Notes: generated from the letters alone by a model not told the origin. Counted from the first letter of the stretch, positions 34,141 to 43,819 are shown. The stretch: 64,000 bases of DNA from Pseudoclavibacter soli DSM 23366 (GCF_000423505.1 NZ_AUIC01000004.1:186001-250000); one strand, 5' to 3'. Translations and numbers: made by a program.

Positions 34141-35118
34141 CTATGCGGGTTGCGGCTCTCGGTTGAGGGCCGCGTAGTAGGTCGCCTCGAATTCGTTCGG
34201 GGTGACCATTCCGAGACTACCGTGGAGTCGCCGGTTGTTGTACCAGTCGACCCATCCGGAGGTCGCGTATTCGACGTCGGCGATGGTCTTGTACGGGCCG
34301 TCGTGGAACACGGTGGTGCGTACGCATTCGGCTTTGTAGAGGCCGTTGATCGTCTCCATGAGCGCGTTGTCGTAGGCGTCGCCGACCGTCCCGATCGATG
34401 GGGCGATCCCGTCGAGGGCGAGTTTCTCCGTCCACGTCACAGACGTGTATTGAGACCCGGCATCGCTATGCGCCCGGAGTTGTTTCGGGCTGATCGGGTG
34501 CCCGGCGCGGTCGCGCTCCCAGAGCGCCATGCGCAGCGGGATCATCACCAGATCGACGTGCTTGGTGGTGGCCGCATGCCAGGCAACGATGCGTTGCGAG
34601 TACACATCGACGATGAACGCGACGTAGACCCAGCCAGTCCAGGCCCGCACGTACGTGAAGTCCGTCACCCAGGTGTGATCCGGGCGCGGGGCGGTGAAAT
34701 CACGATTCAGCAGGTCCCCGGCACGGATACCGTCCTTCGCCGGAATGGTGGTGCGCACGGTCTTATCCCGGCGGATCCCGGACAGGCCAAGGCTCCGCAT
34801 GGCTCGGTCGACCGCGCCCCAGGAAGCATCAGGGAGACGACGGCGGATCAGTGCGGTCATCTTCCGCCGTCCATACAGCCCCTCCGGGGTGAGCCGGCGG
34901 ACCTTTCTGCCGTCCGGGGTGGTCACGTTCGCCCAGGCAGCCTCGCGTACCGCGTCGGTGACGATCGCATCCGTGACCGTCCGTGCCGACACCGGCCTGG
35001 TCTTCCAGGCCCGGTAGGTTCTCGCGGCGACCTTGACGCCCTGCTCACGCAGGACTCGGCAGATCGACTCGACCGCGAACCCCTCGGCCCTCATCTGGTC
35101 GATGAATCCCATGATCAA
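34141..35118 (-). CDS. IS3-family transposase OrfB (DDE catalytic subunit)
   Basis: 325 residues, rve-type integrase core. The Asp residues lie in DHTWVTDFTYVRAW and in AHSDAGSQYTS, and the Glu in DNALMETINGLYKAE, with the usual 35-residue spacing to the last. NNRRLHGSLGMVTPNEFE is the characteristic C-terminus. The first codon is TTG, overlapping the orfA stop (TTGA); production as an OrfAB frameshift product is the usual route in this family, but I do not see a clear slippery heptamer. Confidence 0.92.
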   Translation of the reverse strand: MIMGFIDQMRAEGFAVESICRVLREQGVKVAARTYRAWKTRPVSARTVTDAIVTDAVREAAWANVTTPDGRKVRRLTPEGLYGRRKMTALIRRRLPDASWGAVDRAMRSLGLSGIRRDKTVRTTIPAKDGIRAGDLLNRDFTAPRPDHTWVTDFTYVRAWTGWVYVAFIVDVYSQRIVAWHAATTKHVDLVMIPLRMALWERDRAGHPISPKQLRAHSDAGSQYTSVTWTEKLALDGIAPSIGTVGDAYDNALMETINGLYKAECVRTTVFHDGPYKTIADVEYATSGWVDWYNNRRLHGSLGMVTPNEFEATYYAALNREPQPA

Positions 35119-35426
35119 CGGTTGCGGGGGTCGAGTTCCCCCACGAAGAAAGACGTTGCCGCCTTGAGAATGGCCACGTCCTCCCGCAGCCGCCGGTTCT
35201 CGGCCTTCAAGGCCTTGATCTCGGCGGTCTCGTCGCTGGTGACCCCTTCACGGGTGCCAACGTCGATCTCGGCCTGCACGACCCACCGGCGCAGCGACTC
35301 ACGTCCCACGCCTTCCTGACGTGCGACCGCCGCTATCGCGGCCGCCCGAGACGGGTACTCACTCGCGTGCTCCAACACCAGACGCACCGCCCGGTCCTTG
35401 AGCACCTGATCTGTTCTCTTCGGCAT
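35115..35426 (-). CDS. IS3-family OrfA (HTH, leucine zipper)
   Basis: 103 residues. The N-terminal helix-turn-helix reads RAAAIAAVARQEGVGRESLR and RWVVQAE. It is followed by a leucine-zipper-like EIKALKAENRRLREDVAILK typical of OrfA proteins, which recognise the IS ends. Confidence 0.9.
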   Translation of the reverse strand: MPKRTDQVLKDRAVRLVLEHASEYPSRAAAIAAVARQEGVGRESLRRWVVQAEIDVGTREGVTSDETAEIKALKAENRRLREDVAILKAATSFFVGELDPRNR

Positions 35427-35478
35427 AATGCCATCCTCTCAACTCAAAAGAGAACGGCACCAAACCTCAGGCGCTTCA

Positions 35479-36439
35479 GTGCCATCGGTGTGACCGTGAG
35501 CATCGCCCACGCGTAGTTGCGCACCACGATCAGCTCGGTGACGCCCTGCAACACGATCACCGCGATCACCGTAGCCACCTCGCCCGGGTGCATCACGAAG
35601 AACAGCCAGGTCACCCCGAGCCCCGCCATGGTGCCGACCAGGCGTTGCGTTCCGCGCAGCAGGCGGCTGCCGTGGCCCGATGCCGACAGCGGCGCCACCG
35701 CGGTGAGCACCGCCCACGACACGTGTCCGAGGCCGAGACTGTGCGCAATCAGGCCGGCCACTGCCGACACCAGCACGTAGGTGCCGGCCAGCCGCCACGC
35801 CGCACGGTCGCGCAGCACCCCCAGCACGGTGGGCAGCTCAGGGTCGGGGTGCACCGTGCGCCGAGGGATGACCCGCACCAGAATTGCGCCAAGCACCAGT
35901 GTCATGGCGGTCGCCGCGAGCGATACCACTGCGCTTACTGCGACGAGATGTGACGACGATGGCACCGCAGCAACGGCGCCGAGACCGAACATGTGAAAGA
36001 GTGCGCCGGCGGGCCGCCACTGCACCCGGATACCCACGAGCGTGATGATGCCAGCCCACACCGGGGCGACGATCACGAAGGCGAGTTCGCGATCGGGCAT
36101 AAGCCCGAGCACGGCGCCGAGCACCACGGTCGCACTGAGCGAGAGCCCACCCACCAGTTGCACGAGAAAGTTCGGCTTCGGGGCCAGCCCTCGACCATAG
36201 GCCGCGCACATCACCCCGAACGTGGCATAGACCGACCAGCCGAGGTGCCCGATCGAGAGCAGACCGCCCAAGGCGATGGCCATCGCGAGCGCAGTGTGCA
36301 CAGCAGGCATATGGGCGTCAGAGAACGGCCCCAACGCCCAGAAGGCTCTGACCTTTCGCGCCAACGTGCCTGCCAACTGCGCTGCCTCTCCTGCGGTGGG
36401 TGATCTCGGTGAACTCACCAAGAATACTCGCCGCGACAA
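35479..36439 (-). pseudogene. FUSC-family membrane protein, 5' part, interrupted by IS
   Basis: Integral membrane protein of the aromatic acid exporter/FUSC type, with about ten hydrophobic stretches (for example VHTALAMAIALGGLLSIGHL, AVVSLAATAMTLVLGAILVR, GTMAGLGVTWLFFVMHPGEV). It is cut after MLTVTPMAL by the IS3-family element; readthrough into the IS would add KRLRFGAVLF before a stop. The start used here is TTG 36439, with a weak ribosome binding site; a GTG seven codons later is possible. About 319 of 369 residues are in this part, so partial function cannot be excluded. Confidence 0.8.
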
Positions 36440-36458
36440 CCATCCGGGGCGCGCACCC

Positions 36459-37799
36459 TCACATCTCGCAGGTGCCGCCTTGTCGCAGCGCGCACATGCG
36501 CATCATGCCAGTGGCTATCAGCGCCGCAAACGAGAGCAGCGCCGCGATCTGGCCGAGCCCCTCAAAGCCGACGAGCGCGAGGGTGACCCCGGCGAGGGCA
36601 CCACCGACTCCCCCGGCAAGGCTCATCAGGCTGTCTGATGCACCCTGTGCTGAAGTGAGCGATGCAGCATCCACCCGTTGCACGATGACCGCCGAACCGG
36701 CCACCGTGACGGCCGACCAGGCGAGGCCGAGCAGGATCATGCCGACCGTCGCCTGCATGGCCTCGGCGCCGCTGGTGCCGGTGACGATCGCGCTGACGCC
36801 CAACAGCACGAGCCCGCCATACACAACCCACAGCGCTCCGATGCGGTCGGCGAGCATACCCATCACCGGGGCCAGTGCGTACATTCCGGCGATGTGCAGG
36901 CTGACGGTCAGGCCGATCAGCTCGACGCTGGCGCCGTGACCGCCCAGGTGCACCGGCGTCATCGACATGACTGCCACCATCACCAAGTGGGCCGTCAGGA
37001 TGCCGATGGTCGCGATACGCGTCGCAGTGCGGGCAAACAGGGCACGCACGCCGTCGACGAACCCGCCGCGGCTGCGATGGCTGGCTGCCGCGGTCGGCGT
37101 GGTGACTTCGCCGATGGCTGCCTCTTGGCGGGCACGGGCCAGCAACAGCGGATCGGGTCGCAGGCCGAACCACAGGGCGATCATGCTGGCGAACATGCCG
37201 ACGGTGGCGACCAGAAACAGCCCGGTGAGCGCCGGCAGGCCCAGGGCTTGCGCGATCGACCCACCCCAACCGACCAGGTTCGGGCCAGTGACTGCGCCGA
37301 GTGTGCTCATCCACACCACCAGCGACAGGTCGCGCCCACGATGCTCGGGCTGGCTGAGGTCGGTGGCGGCGAAGCGCGCCTGTAAGTTCGCGGCGTTGCC
37401 GGCACCGACCAACAGCCCGCCGACGATCAGCAGCCAGAATGTGCTGGTCACCGCGGCGACGATGATCGACGCGGTGCCTGCGGTGGCGATGAGCAGCCCC
37501 AAGGTCAGTGATGCGCGCCGGCCGCGCTGCAGGGCGAAGCGCGACAGCCACGCCGCGGCGAAGGCTGCACCGATGGTCATAGTGGTCGTGGCTGATCCTG
37601 ACCACGCCGCTGAGCCAGTCAGTTGTTCGGCCAGCAGCGCGCCGGTCGAGATCATCGCGCCGCTGCCGAGCCCGCTGAGAATCTGCGCGATCGACAGCAC
37701 CGTGATCGTGCGGCGCTGCACCCGCCGCACCTGCTGCTCTTCGGCGCCCAAGGGCGCGCTCGAAGCGTCAGCGGGCTGCGGTGTGCTCGTCGTGGTCAT
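36459..37799 (-). CDS. MFS transporter
   Basis: 446 residues with 12 predicted membrane helices in two halves separated by a central loop near residue 240 (PTAAASHRSRGGFVDGV). SRFALQRGRRASLTLGL is the loop 2-3 motif A region. The substrate is not evident; the family includes drug and small-molecule exporters. Divergent from ccdA across a CsoR-type palindrome, which could regulate both. Confidence 0.85.
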   Translation of the reverse strand: MTTTSTPQPADASSAPLGAEEQQVRRVQRRTITVLSIAQILSGLGSGAMISTGALLAEQLTGSAAWSGSATTTMTIGAAFAAAWLSRFALQRGRRASLTLGLLIATAGTASIIVAAVTSTFWLLIVGGLLVGAGNAANLQARFAATDLSQPEHRGRDLSLVVWMSTLGAVTGPNLVGWGGSIAQALGLPALTGLFLVATVGMFASMIALWFGLRPDPLLLARARQEAAIGEVTTPTAAASHRSRGGFVDGVRALFARTATRIATIGILTAHLVMVAVMSMTPVHLGGHGASVELIGLTVSLHIAGMYALAPVMGMLADRIGALWVVYGGLVLLGVSAIVTGTSGAEAMQATVGMILLGLAWSAVTVAGSAVIVQRVDAASLTSAQGASDSLMSLAGGVGGALAGVTLALVGFEGLGQIAALLSFAALIATGMMRMCALRQGGTCEM

Positions 37800-37816
37800 G
37801 CAGACACCCTATCTCA

Positions 37817-37836
37817 TATACCCCCGGGGGTTTATA
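37817..37836. promoter_or_regulatory. CsoR-family-like operator before ccdA
   Basis: TATACCCCCGGGGGTTTATA is a near-perfect palindrome with a CCCCC-GGGGG core, of the kind bound by CsoR/CstR-type metal- or persulfide-sensing repressors. It lies between the MFS and ccdA start codons. A related site precedes the dsbA-like gene. Confidence 0.5.
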
Positions 37837-37907
37837 CTCGGGGCGAGCCACCTACCCCGCTCGCGCATCTCAGCGTACCGTGATGGGGTACATGAAAGGA
37901 GAGCTGC

Positions 37908-38747
37908 GTGACCCTTGGTCTGACTGGTGCCGTCTTGGGCGGTGTGCTCACCCTGCTGAGCCCCTGTTCCGTCATGCTGCTGCCGGCATTCTTCGCCTAC
38001 GCCTTCTCGAGCCGCAGCCGCTTGTTCGCCATGACCGGCATCTTCTATCTCGGCCTGATCACCACACTCGTGCCACTCGGGCTGCTCGCCGGCTCCGTCG
38101 GCGCCTTTTTCTCAGTACACCGCAGCGCAATCATCACCGTGATCTCGGTCACCGTGATCGTGCTCGGCCTGGCCATGGCGGCCGGCGTGCCCATGCCTGC
38201 GCTGATGCGCGGCGAGACCGGCTCGCGCTCGCCCGACAGCCCACTCTCGGTGTATCTGCTCGGCACCGTCTATGGCCTGGCCGGGGTGTGCACCGGCCCG
38301 CTGCTCGGCGCTGTGCTGGCCATGGCCGCATTCGGCGGCAGCCCTCTGTATGGCGCCCTGCTGTTGCTGGCCTTCGCCGCCGGCATGGTGGTGCCGCTGC
38401 TGCTGCTCGCCTCGATCTGGCAGAGCGTGCCGGCTGTGCGCTGGGTGGTCAAGCCCCGCGAACTGGTAATCGGCCGGTGGCGCAACACCTATACCACCAT
38501 GCTCAGCGGCCTGTTCACCGCCGCAGTCGGCGTGCTCATGCTGCTCACTCAGGGCACCACCGCACTCGGCGGGCTACTCAGCGCCGACACGCAGAGCGGG
38601 CTCGAGTCAGCAGTGGCCGAGTGGTCGTTAGGGGTCTCCGACTGGATGCTCGGTGCCGGTGCCCTGCTGCTGCTCGCTGCTGGCTGGCTGGTTCGCTGGT
38701 GGCTCAGGCGCCGACGTTTGCCAGCTGAGCATCAATCGTGTTCGTAA
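37908..38747 (+). CDS. ccdA: CcdA-type membrane thiol-disulfide transporter
   Basis: 279 residues, six to seven membrane helices. The two conserved cysteines are in LTLLSPCSVMLLPAFF (helix 1) and GVCTGPLLGAVLA (middle), as in CcdA/DsbD membrane domains that pass electrons from cytoplasmic thioredoxin outward. The start is GTG with GGAGA before it. The 3' end overlaps the convergent dsbA-like gene by 44 bases. The pairing suggests a common redox pathway for exported proteins or cytochrome maturation. Confidence 0.88.
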   Translation: MTLGLTGAVLGGVLTLLSPCSVMLLPAFFAYAFSSRSRLFAMTGIFYLGLITTLVPLGLLAGSVGAFFSVHRSAIITVISVTVIVLGLAMAAGVPMPALMRGETGSRSPDSPLSVYLLGTVYGLAGVCTGPLLGAVLAMAAFGGSPLYGALLLLAFAAGMVVPLLLLASIWQSVPAVRWVVKPRELVIGRWRNTYTTMLSGLFTAAVGVLMLLTQGTTALGGLLSADTQSGLESAVAEWSLGVSDWMLGAGALLLLAAGWLVRWWLRRRRLPAEHQSCS

Positions 38748-39489
38748 ACGTCGTCACTGACTGTGCTCCGCTGAGCGTGGTGTCACCCACGATGAAGAAC
38801 GGCACCCCCGTGATGCCATACCCCTGAGACTCACTGGTCTCACTATTGACCGCATCGGTCAGATCAGTGCGGTCGAGGGCTGCAGTGAACGTTGCCATAT
38901 CAGGCACACCGATCTGCTCGGCGAAGCCCACCAGCTTCTCTCGTGGCAGATCTGGGTGCCCAGTCTCGGGCGCCGCGGCAAAGAGCGCCTCTACGTATTC
39001 GACGTACATGCCCTGTTCGCCTGCAGCCCGAGCGGCAACCGCGGCAGCCACCGACTGATCACCGAACATGGCCACATCATGAAACTCAATACGCACCTTG
39101 CCGGTGTTGACATAGTCGCTGATGATCGTCGGCAGGGTCTCGTTGGTGTATGACGCGCAGTACGGGCAGCGCAGGTCGGTCCACTCGATGATGGTCACCG
39201 GGGCGTCGATGCTGCCGACCGCCCGGGGGTCATCGGCATCGGCGCGAGCATACTGGTCGGCGAGCACCGTTGTCGCCGTTGACGCAGATGCACTCGTGTC
39301 GGCGCTGCCGCTGCTCTGCTGCTGAGCCACCACAACCACGACGAGCACCAGCGAAACCACCGCAGCAATGACGTTGAAGATGTGCGCTCGACGCAGCCTG
39401 GCATGCAGACTCGCATTCTCGGCACGCAGTTGCTGTGCCCCCTTCGACTTCGGTTGGTTGTTTTTCTCAGCGTTGGTAGTACTGCCCAT
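38704..39489 (-). CDS. DsbA-like membrane-anchored thiol oxidoreductase
   Basis: 261 residues. A short cytoplasmic N-terminus leads to one membrane helix (about 37-57, FNVIAAVVSLVLVVVVVAQQ), then a Ser/Thr-rich linker and a thioredoxin fold with the active site CPYC (in EWTDLRCPYCASY) and the cis-Pro loop GITGVPFFIVGD. It acts outside the membrane in disulfide formation or isomerisation. A CsoR-type palindrome lies 27 bases upstream of its start codon. Confidence 0.9.
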   Translation of the reverse strand: MGSTTNAEKNNQPKSKGAQQLRAENASLHARLRRAHIFNVIAAVVSLVLVVVVVAQQQSSGSADTSASASTATTVLADQYARADADDPRAVGSIDAPVTIIEWTDLRCPYCASYTNETLPTIISDYVNTGKVRIEFHDVAMFGDQSVAAAVAARAAGEQGMYVEYVEALFAAAPETGHPDLPREKLVGFAEQIGVPDMATFTAALDRTDLTDAVNSETSESQGYGITGVPFFIVGDTTLSGAQSVTTFTNTIDAQLANVGA

Positions 39490-39515
39490 GCGCTCGACCC
39501 TAGCACTTCACCCCT

Positions 39516-39531
39516 ATACCCCAGTGGGTAT
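39516..39531. promoter_or_regulatory. CsoR-family-like operator before the dsbA-like gene
   Basis: ATACCC-CAGT-GGGTAT is a perfect inverted repeat with 6-bp arms. It resembles CsoR/CstR operators (ATACCCC-GGGGTAT class). It is in the short region shared with the divergent methyltransferase gene. Confidence 0.55.
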
Positions 39532-39563
39532 TTTGCGTGTGTCAGTCGAGTATCCTCGAGACC

Positions 39564-40775
39564 ATGCCCGACTCCGCCGCTGCGCTCGCTCCCCTGCTCG
39601 ACACACTTCGCCGCGCACCCGACGTCGAGGCCGACAACCTGTCTGCGAGTGACGCCACCGACCGACTGCTGCTCGATGCCGCAGCCGAGGCCCTCGACAC
39701 ACAACCACAGGCCCGCGTGCTGGTCATCGGTGACACGCACGGCGCCCTCACCCTCGGGGTCAGCGAACTCGGCGCAACCGACGTCGCCGTCTGGCAAGAT
39801 CCACTGGTCGCAGAGCTGTCGCTCGATGCCAACGCTCGCCGCTGGGTTGCCGCAGGCGGTCGCGAGCCGACCTATCGCCACATCGCCCTCGACCCGGCCG
39901 AATTCGCTGGCTTCGACCTGGTGCTGATGCAGCTGCCTCGCAGCCTTAGCCTGTTGGATGCTCTGGCCGGCTTTGTCGCCGCCGGTGCACACCCAGCCAC
40001 CCGGCTGGTGGCCGGGGCCCGAGTCAAGCACATGGATCTGTCGATGACCCGCGTGCTCGAACGTCACTTCGCGTCGGTGCACGCCTCACTGGCCCGCCAG
40101 AAGTCACGCCTGCTGTTTGCCGAGGGGCCACGCGCGGGCACTGCCACACCAGCGGTTCAGCTTGTCGAGCAGTCACAGGTCGATCTGGGCGGTAGCGACC
40201 CCGCGCTGGTCCCGCTGACCATCTGCGCATTTCCGGGCGGATTCGCCGGCGCCAGCCTCGACATCGGCACGAGAGTCCTGCTCCCCCACGTTGCCCCGGC
40301 CGCGCGGGCCGCTGTGGAGCGAGCCACCGCTCAGCAACGCCAGGCTCGGGCCATCGACCTGGGCTGCGGCACAGGTGTGCTGGCAGCGGTACTGGCCCGG
40401 GCATCCACCGAGCTCGAGGTGATTGCCACCGACCAGATGCGCACCGCCGCAGCTTCGACCGAGGCGACCATCGCCGCGAACGGGCTCGCCGAACACGTCG
40501 CCGTGATACGCGACAATCTGCTCGACGCTCAGCCCGACGCTTCGGCTGATCTGGTGGTGTGCAACCCGCCCTTTCATGTGGGCGCGGCCGTGCATACCGG
40601 CATTGCCGAGGCCATGTTCGCCTCGGCCGCTCGGGTGCTGCGACCGGGCGGGCAGCTGCTCGTAGTATTCAACTCGCACCTGCGCTACCGCCCCACGCTG
40701 CAGCGAGTGGTGGGACCGACCGAGCAGCTCGACCGCGACGCAAAATTCACCGTGACGCAGACGACGCGCCGCTGA
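39564..40775 (+). CDS. RlmG/RsmC-like rRNA guanine methyltransferase
   Basis: 403 residues, a duplicated methyltransferase fold. The N-terminal half lacks motifs, as in RlmG/RsmC. The C-terminal half has the SAM-binding AIDLGCGTGVLAAVLA and the catalytic NPPFHVGAAVHTGIA. This family makes m2G in ribosomal RNA; which position is not decidable here. The ATG at 39564 is chosen over an upstream GTG because the latter lies in the operator region. The last codons form one arm of a strong hairpin. Confidence 0.82.
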   Translation: MPDSAAALAPLLDTLRRAPDVEADNLSASDATDRLLLDAAAEALDTQPQARVLVIGDTHGALTLGVSELGATDVAVWQDPLVAELSLDANARRWVAAGGREPTYRHIALDPAEFAGFDLVLMQLPRSLSLLDALAGFVAAGAHPATRLVAGARVKHMDLSMTRVLERHFASVHASLARQKSRLLFAEGPRAGTATPAVQLVEQSQVDLGGSDPALVPLTICAFPGGFAGASLDIGTRVLLPHVAPAARAAVERATAQQRQARAIDLGCGTGVLAAVLARASTELEVIATDQMRTAAASTEATIAANGLAEHVAVIRDNLLDAQPDASADLVVCNPPFHVGAAVHTGIAEAMFASAARVLRPGGQLLVVFNSHLRYRPTLQRVVGPTEQLDRDAKFTVTQTTRR

Positions 40776-40794
40776 ACAAGGCCAGCGGCGCGTC
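40763..40794. terminator. Hairpin between convergent rlmG-like and yrdC-like genes
   Basis: A perfect 12-bp stem (GACGCGCCGCTG at 40763-40774 with its complement at 40783-40794) and 8-base loop, overlapping the rlmG-like stop codon. There is no T-run on either side; L-shaped actinobacterial terminators often lack one. Confidence 0.6.
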
Positions 40795-40816
40795 GAAGCG
40801 TGAGAACTGCAGTGAA

Positions 40817-41599
40817 TCAGTAATACTCGCCGTGGCGGTAGTCCCAGCTGTTGAAGTGCTTGGCGAGAATCGCCAGAATGCGATCAAGGTAGACGCCGCG
40901 ACGGATCAGCACCGGCGCGGGGGTGATCGAACGCTCACCGTGCTGCTCGGGAATCAGCTTGCCGTCTTTGTCGACCATCGAGACCATGACGCCCTGCTCG
41001 TAGCGGGTCTCTTCGCTCTCGTTCGGCTGAATCGAGGCCACGTAGTCGTCAGCCTCGATGACCAGGTCGGCGCGGTCGTGAATGCGCTCGCCGATGCCGG
41101 TGACCTTGCCACGGTTGCCCTTGCCCGAGGGGTTCGCCGAGCTGGCGAAGGCGAGCTTGCCGTTCTCCCACAGGGCTGCGGCGAGCTTCTCGCCCGGGGT
41201 GCCAAAGCGGATCACGAAGCAGCTGGTGCCGCGGTGGTCTTTGGCGAGCTCTTGCGCGTGCTCATCGGGAATGTACTGCAGGGCGTCTTCGCGCCACGGC
41301 AGAATGCAGCCCATCAGAATGTCTTCATCCCAGTGCTGCTGGTAGTAGGCCTCGATCTCGGGGGTGAGCTGAGCGAGGCGCTTGAGCTGCTCCATCGAGC
41401 CGCAGAGCACGACGCCAGGCTTGTTGCGGTTGCGCTGCTTGGCCTCGAACTTGCGCTCGAGCCCCTGGCCGTCGCTGGTCATGATGATGTAGCCGACCTT
41501 GGTGGGACTGACGATCATGCCGCCCTCGCCGAGCAGGATGTCAAGACCCTCCTGCTGCAGATCTCCATTCCAGTGGATGGTCTTGGTATCGTTCGTCAT
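40817..41599 (-). CDS. YrdC/Sua5/YciO-family protein
   Basis: 260 residues with a YrdC-like domain: MIVSPTKVGYIIMTSDGQGL, then the lysine-rich KFEAKQRNRNKPGVVLCGS and the later LAFASSANPSGKGNRGKVTG with the SSAN motif. Family members make threonylcarbamoyl-AMP for the t6A modification of tRNA, although this sequence is closer to the YciO-like side branch, so that activity is not assured. The start is the ATG of MTNDTKTI with GAAGGCGAG before it; 36 codons of open frame upstream are not conserved. Confidence 0.8.
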   Translation of the reverse strand: MTNDTKTIHWNGDLQQEGLDILLGEGGMIVSPTKVGYIIMTSDGQGLERKFEAKQRNRNKPGVVLCGSMEQLKRLAQLTPEIEAYYQQHWDEDILMGCILPWREDALQYIPDEHAQELAKDHRGTSCFVIRFGTPGEKLAAALWENGKLAFASSANPSGKGNRGKVTGIGERIHDRADLVIEADDYVASIQPNESEETRYEQGVMVSMVDKDGKLIPEQHGERSITPAPVLIRRGVYLDRILAILAKHFNSWDYRHGEYY

Positions 41600-41728
41600 C
41601 TCGCCTTCGTTTCTGCCTGAGCGGCAACTTCTCATTCGTCGTCGTGGCCGCACCACGTCATTGTGAGCGGTGTGCACACAATGTTTCATTCTACTCGGCC
41701 TTATCACCCGGTGGGCGACGGCCGCATC

Positions 41729-42313
41729 TCACACCTCGAGTGTGGGATGCTCCCCCTCGCCGACCCACGCGCGCAGTTCGGCCGCATTCGAGAAGCGCTC
41801 CAGGGCTCGTCGATGCTGATATGGCGTGGTGTCGCGGTAGCGCTCGAACGGCAGCGGATGCACGCTGATGCGCTCTCCCGCGTCAAGTCGCTGCGGCACC
41901 ACGTCGATGACCCCGGTGGCCACGAACACGTGCACGAACCACTCGATCTTGCTCTCAGGCTGACGCACCTCGAGCAGCCGCCAATTGCGAAACGCGTACC
42001 CCGTCTCTTCGCGCAGCTCACGCTTGGCCCCGGCCAGCACCGAGGCGTCGGAGGCCTCGACCTGCCCGGCTGAGACGCCGCCGTTGCGGGTGATGCCACC
42101 GGGCTGTGACTCGTTAATGGTGATCACGTTGTCGTCATCGTCGAGGCCGATGGTCACCACAGTGTCGGGGCGGCGCAGCATTTCGAAGGTCGCGAACGAG
42201 CCGTCGTAGAGCTCTTGCTGCCAGTGGTAGACGTCGTAGATGATGCCTTGAAACGCCAGTTCAGCGTTGTCTGGAATCATGTGCGCCCCGTCGGGCAGCC
42301 AGCGATCAGTCAA
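41729..42313 (-). CDS. NUDIX hydrolase
   Basis: 194 residues, similar to ADP-ribose pyrophosphatase-type NUDIX enzymes. The NUDIX box ends in AKRELREETGY, with GGVSAGQVEASDASVLAG before it. MLRRPDTVVTIGLDDDDNVI is a typical strand pair. The start is TTG, nine bases after the gatB stop, so it may be co-transcribed with gatCAB; an ATG eleven codons later (MIPDNAEL) is an alternative. Confidence 0.82.
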   Translation of the reverse strand: MTDRWLPDGAHMIPDNAELAFQGIIYDVYHWQQELYDGSFATFEMLRRPDTVVTIGLDDDDNVITINESQPGGITRNGGVSAGQVEASDASVLAGAKRELREETGYAFRNWRLLEVRQPESKIEWFVHVFVATGVIDVVPQRLDAGERISVHPLPFERYRDTTPYQHRRALERFSNAAELRAWVGEGEHPTLEV

Positions 42314-42322
42314 CGCCCGGCC

Positions 42323-43819
42323 TTACTGCGCGGCGCGTTCGAGCACCAGCTCGCGCACGCGAGCGGCGTCGGCCTTGCCGTGCATGGCCTTCATGACCGC
42401 GCCGATGATGGCACCGGCTGCCTGCACCTTGCCATCACGAATCTTGGCCAGCACATCGGGCTGAGCAGCAAGTGCCTCGTCGATTGCAGCAACCAGAGCC
42501 GAATCGTCTGACACCACCGCCAGGCCACGGGCCTCGACAACAGCCCGGGGCTCACCCTCACCGGCGAGCACGCCCTCGATTACCTGGCGCGCCAGGCGGT
42601 CGGTCAGCGTGCCCTCGGTCACGAGTGACTCGATCTCGGCGACCTGCGCCGGCGTGATCGACAACTCAGCCGGGCCGATCTGCTGGGCGTTGGCGACGCG
42701 GCTGAGCTCGCCCGTCCACCATTTGCGCGCAGCTGCGGGGCTGGCACCGGCGGCAACGGTCTGCTCGACGGCATCGAGCAGATCGGCGTTGATCACGTCT
42801 TGGAACTCGAGATCGGAGAACCCCCAGTCGGCCTTGAGGCGACGGCGACGCAGCACCGGAGACTCGGGCAGCGTGGCGGCCAGCTCGGCCACCCGCTCGC
42901 GGCTGGTCACCACCGGTAGCAGATCGGGCTCGGGCATGTAGCGGTAGTCGTCGGCGTCTGACTTGGGTCGGCCGGCGCTGGTGCGACCGGCGTCTTCTTG
43001 CCAGTGGCGGGTTTCTTGGGTGATGCTGCCGCCATTTTTCAGGATGGCCGCCTGGCGTTGAATTTCATAGCGCACGGCGCGCTCAACCGACCGCAGCGAG
43101 TTGATGTTCTTGGTCTCGGTGCGGGTGCCGAGCTTGGCCTGGCCGTGCGGGCGCAGCGAGATGTTCGCGTCACAGCGGATGCTGCCCTGATCCATGCGGG
43201 CGTCGGAGATGCCGAGCGCCTTGACGATCTCGCGGATGGCCGCCACGTAGTCACGACCGACCTCAGGCGCACGAGCGCCGGTGCCCTCGATAGGCTTGGT
43301 GACGATTTCGACCAGCGGCACGCCGGCGCGGTTGTAGTCGACCAGCGACGAGGTGGCGTCTTGGATGCGCCCCGAGCCGCCCTGGTGGGTGAGCTTGCCG
43401 GCGTCTTCCTCCATGTGCGCGCGCTCGATGGGCACGTGCACCACGGTGCCGTCTTCGAGCTCGACCTCGACCGAGCCTTCGAAGGCGATCGGCTCGTCGT
43501 ACTGCGAGATCTGGTAGGCCTTGGGCAGGTCTGGGTAGAAGTAGTGCTTGCGCGAGAAGCGGCACACCTCGGCGATCTCGCAGCCGAGCGCGAGGCCCAG
43601 GCGGATGCTGTCGGTGATCGCCTGCTCGTTGACCGTCGGCAGGGTGCCGGGCAGGCCGAGGCACAGCGGAGTGATGTTGGTGTTGGGGCCGTCGCCGAAC
43701 GAGTTGGGCGCCCAGCTGAACATTTTGGTCTTGGTGTTCAGCTCGACGTGCACCTCGAAGCCCAGCACGGGCTCGAACAGTTCAATGGCCTCGTCGTAGT
43801 CAAGCAGTTCGGCACTCAT
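42323..43819 (-). CDS. gatB: Asp-tRNA(Asn)/Glu-tRNA(Gln) amidotransferase subunit B
   Basis: 498 residues. GatB activates and amidates the mischarged aminoacyl-tRNA. Characteristic blocks: [20 protein letters not shown] at the start, [40 protein letters not shown], and MEDAGKLTH-like [13 protein letters not shown]. The C-terminal YqeY-like tail ([20 protein letters not shown]) binds tRNA. The start overlaps the gatA stop by ATGA. Confidence 0.95.
   Translation of the reverse strand: MSAELLDYDEAIELFEPVLGFEVHVELNTKTKMFSWAPNSFGDGPNTNITPLCLGLPGTLPTVNEQAITDSIRLGLALGCEIAEVCRFSRKHYFYPDLPKAYQISQYDEPIAFEGSVEVELEDGTVVHVPIERAHMEEDAGKLTHQGGSGRIQDATSSLVDYNRAGVPLVEIVTKPIEGTGARAPEVGRDYVAAIREIVKALGISDARMDQGSIRCDANISLRPHGQAKLGTRTETKNINSLRSVERAVRYEIQRQAAILKNGGSITQETRHWQEDAGRTSAGRPKSDADDYRYMPEPDLLPVVTSRERVAELAATLPESPVLRRRRLKADWGFSDLEFQDVINADLLDAVEQTVAAGASPAAARKWWTGELSRVANAQQIGPAELSITPAQVAEIESLVTEGTLTDRLARQVIEGVLAGEGEPRAVVEARGLAVVSDDSALVAAIDEALAAQPDVLAKIRDGKVQAAGAIIGAVMKAMHGKADAARVRELVLERAAQ

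Larger units (their letters stand above)
34114..35478. mobile_element. IS3-family insertion sequence, complete
   Basis: 1365 bp bounded by perfect 24-bp terminal inverted repeats (34114-34137 and 35455-35478, beginning TGAAGCGCCTGAGGTTTGGT). It is flanked by a 3-bp target duplication GTG (34111-34113, 35479-35481). It carries orfA and orfB on the minus strand and interrupts a FUSC gene. Perfect ends, clean duplication and intact frames indicate a recent, probably active element. Confidence 0.95.

Noticed and set aside
34129-35319. A 396-codon plus-strand frame across the IS element
   Set aside because: Antisense to orfA/orfB; no family features, while the transposase frames are complete.
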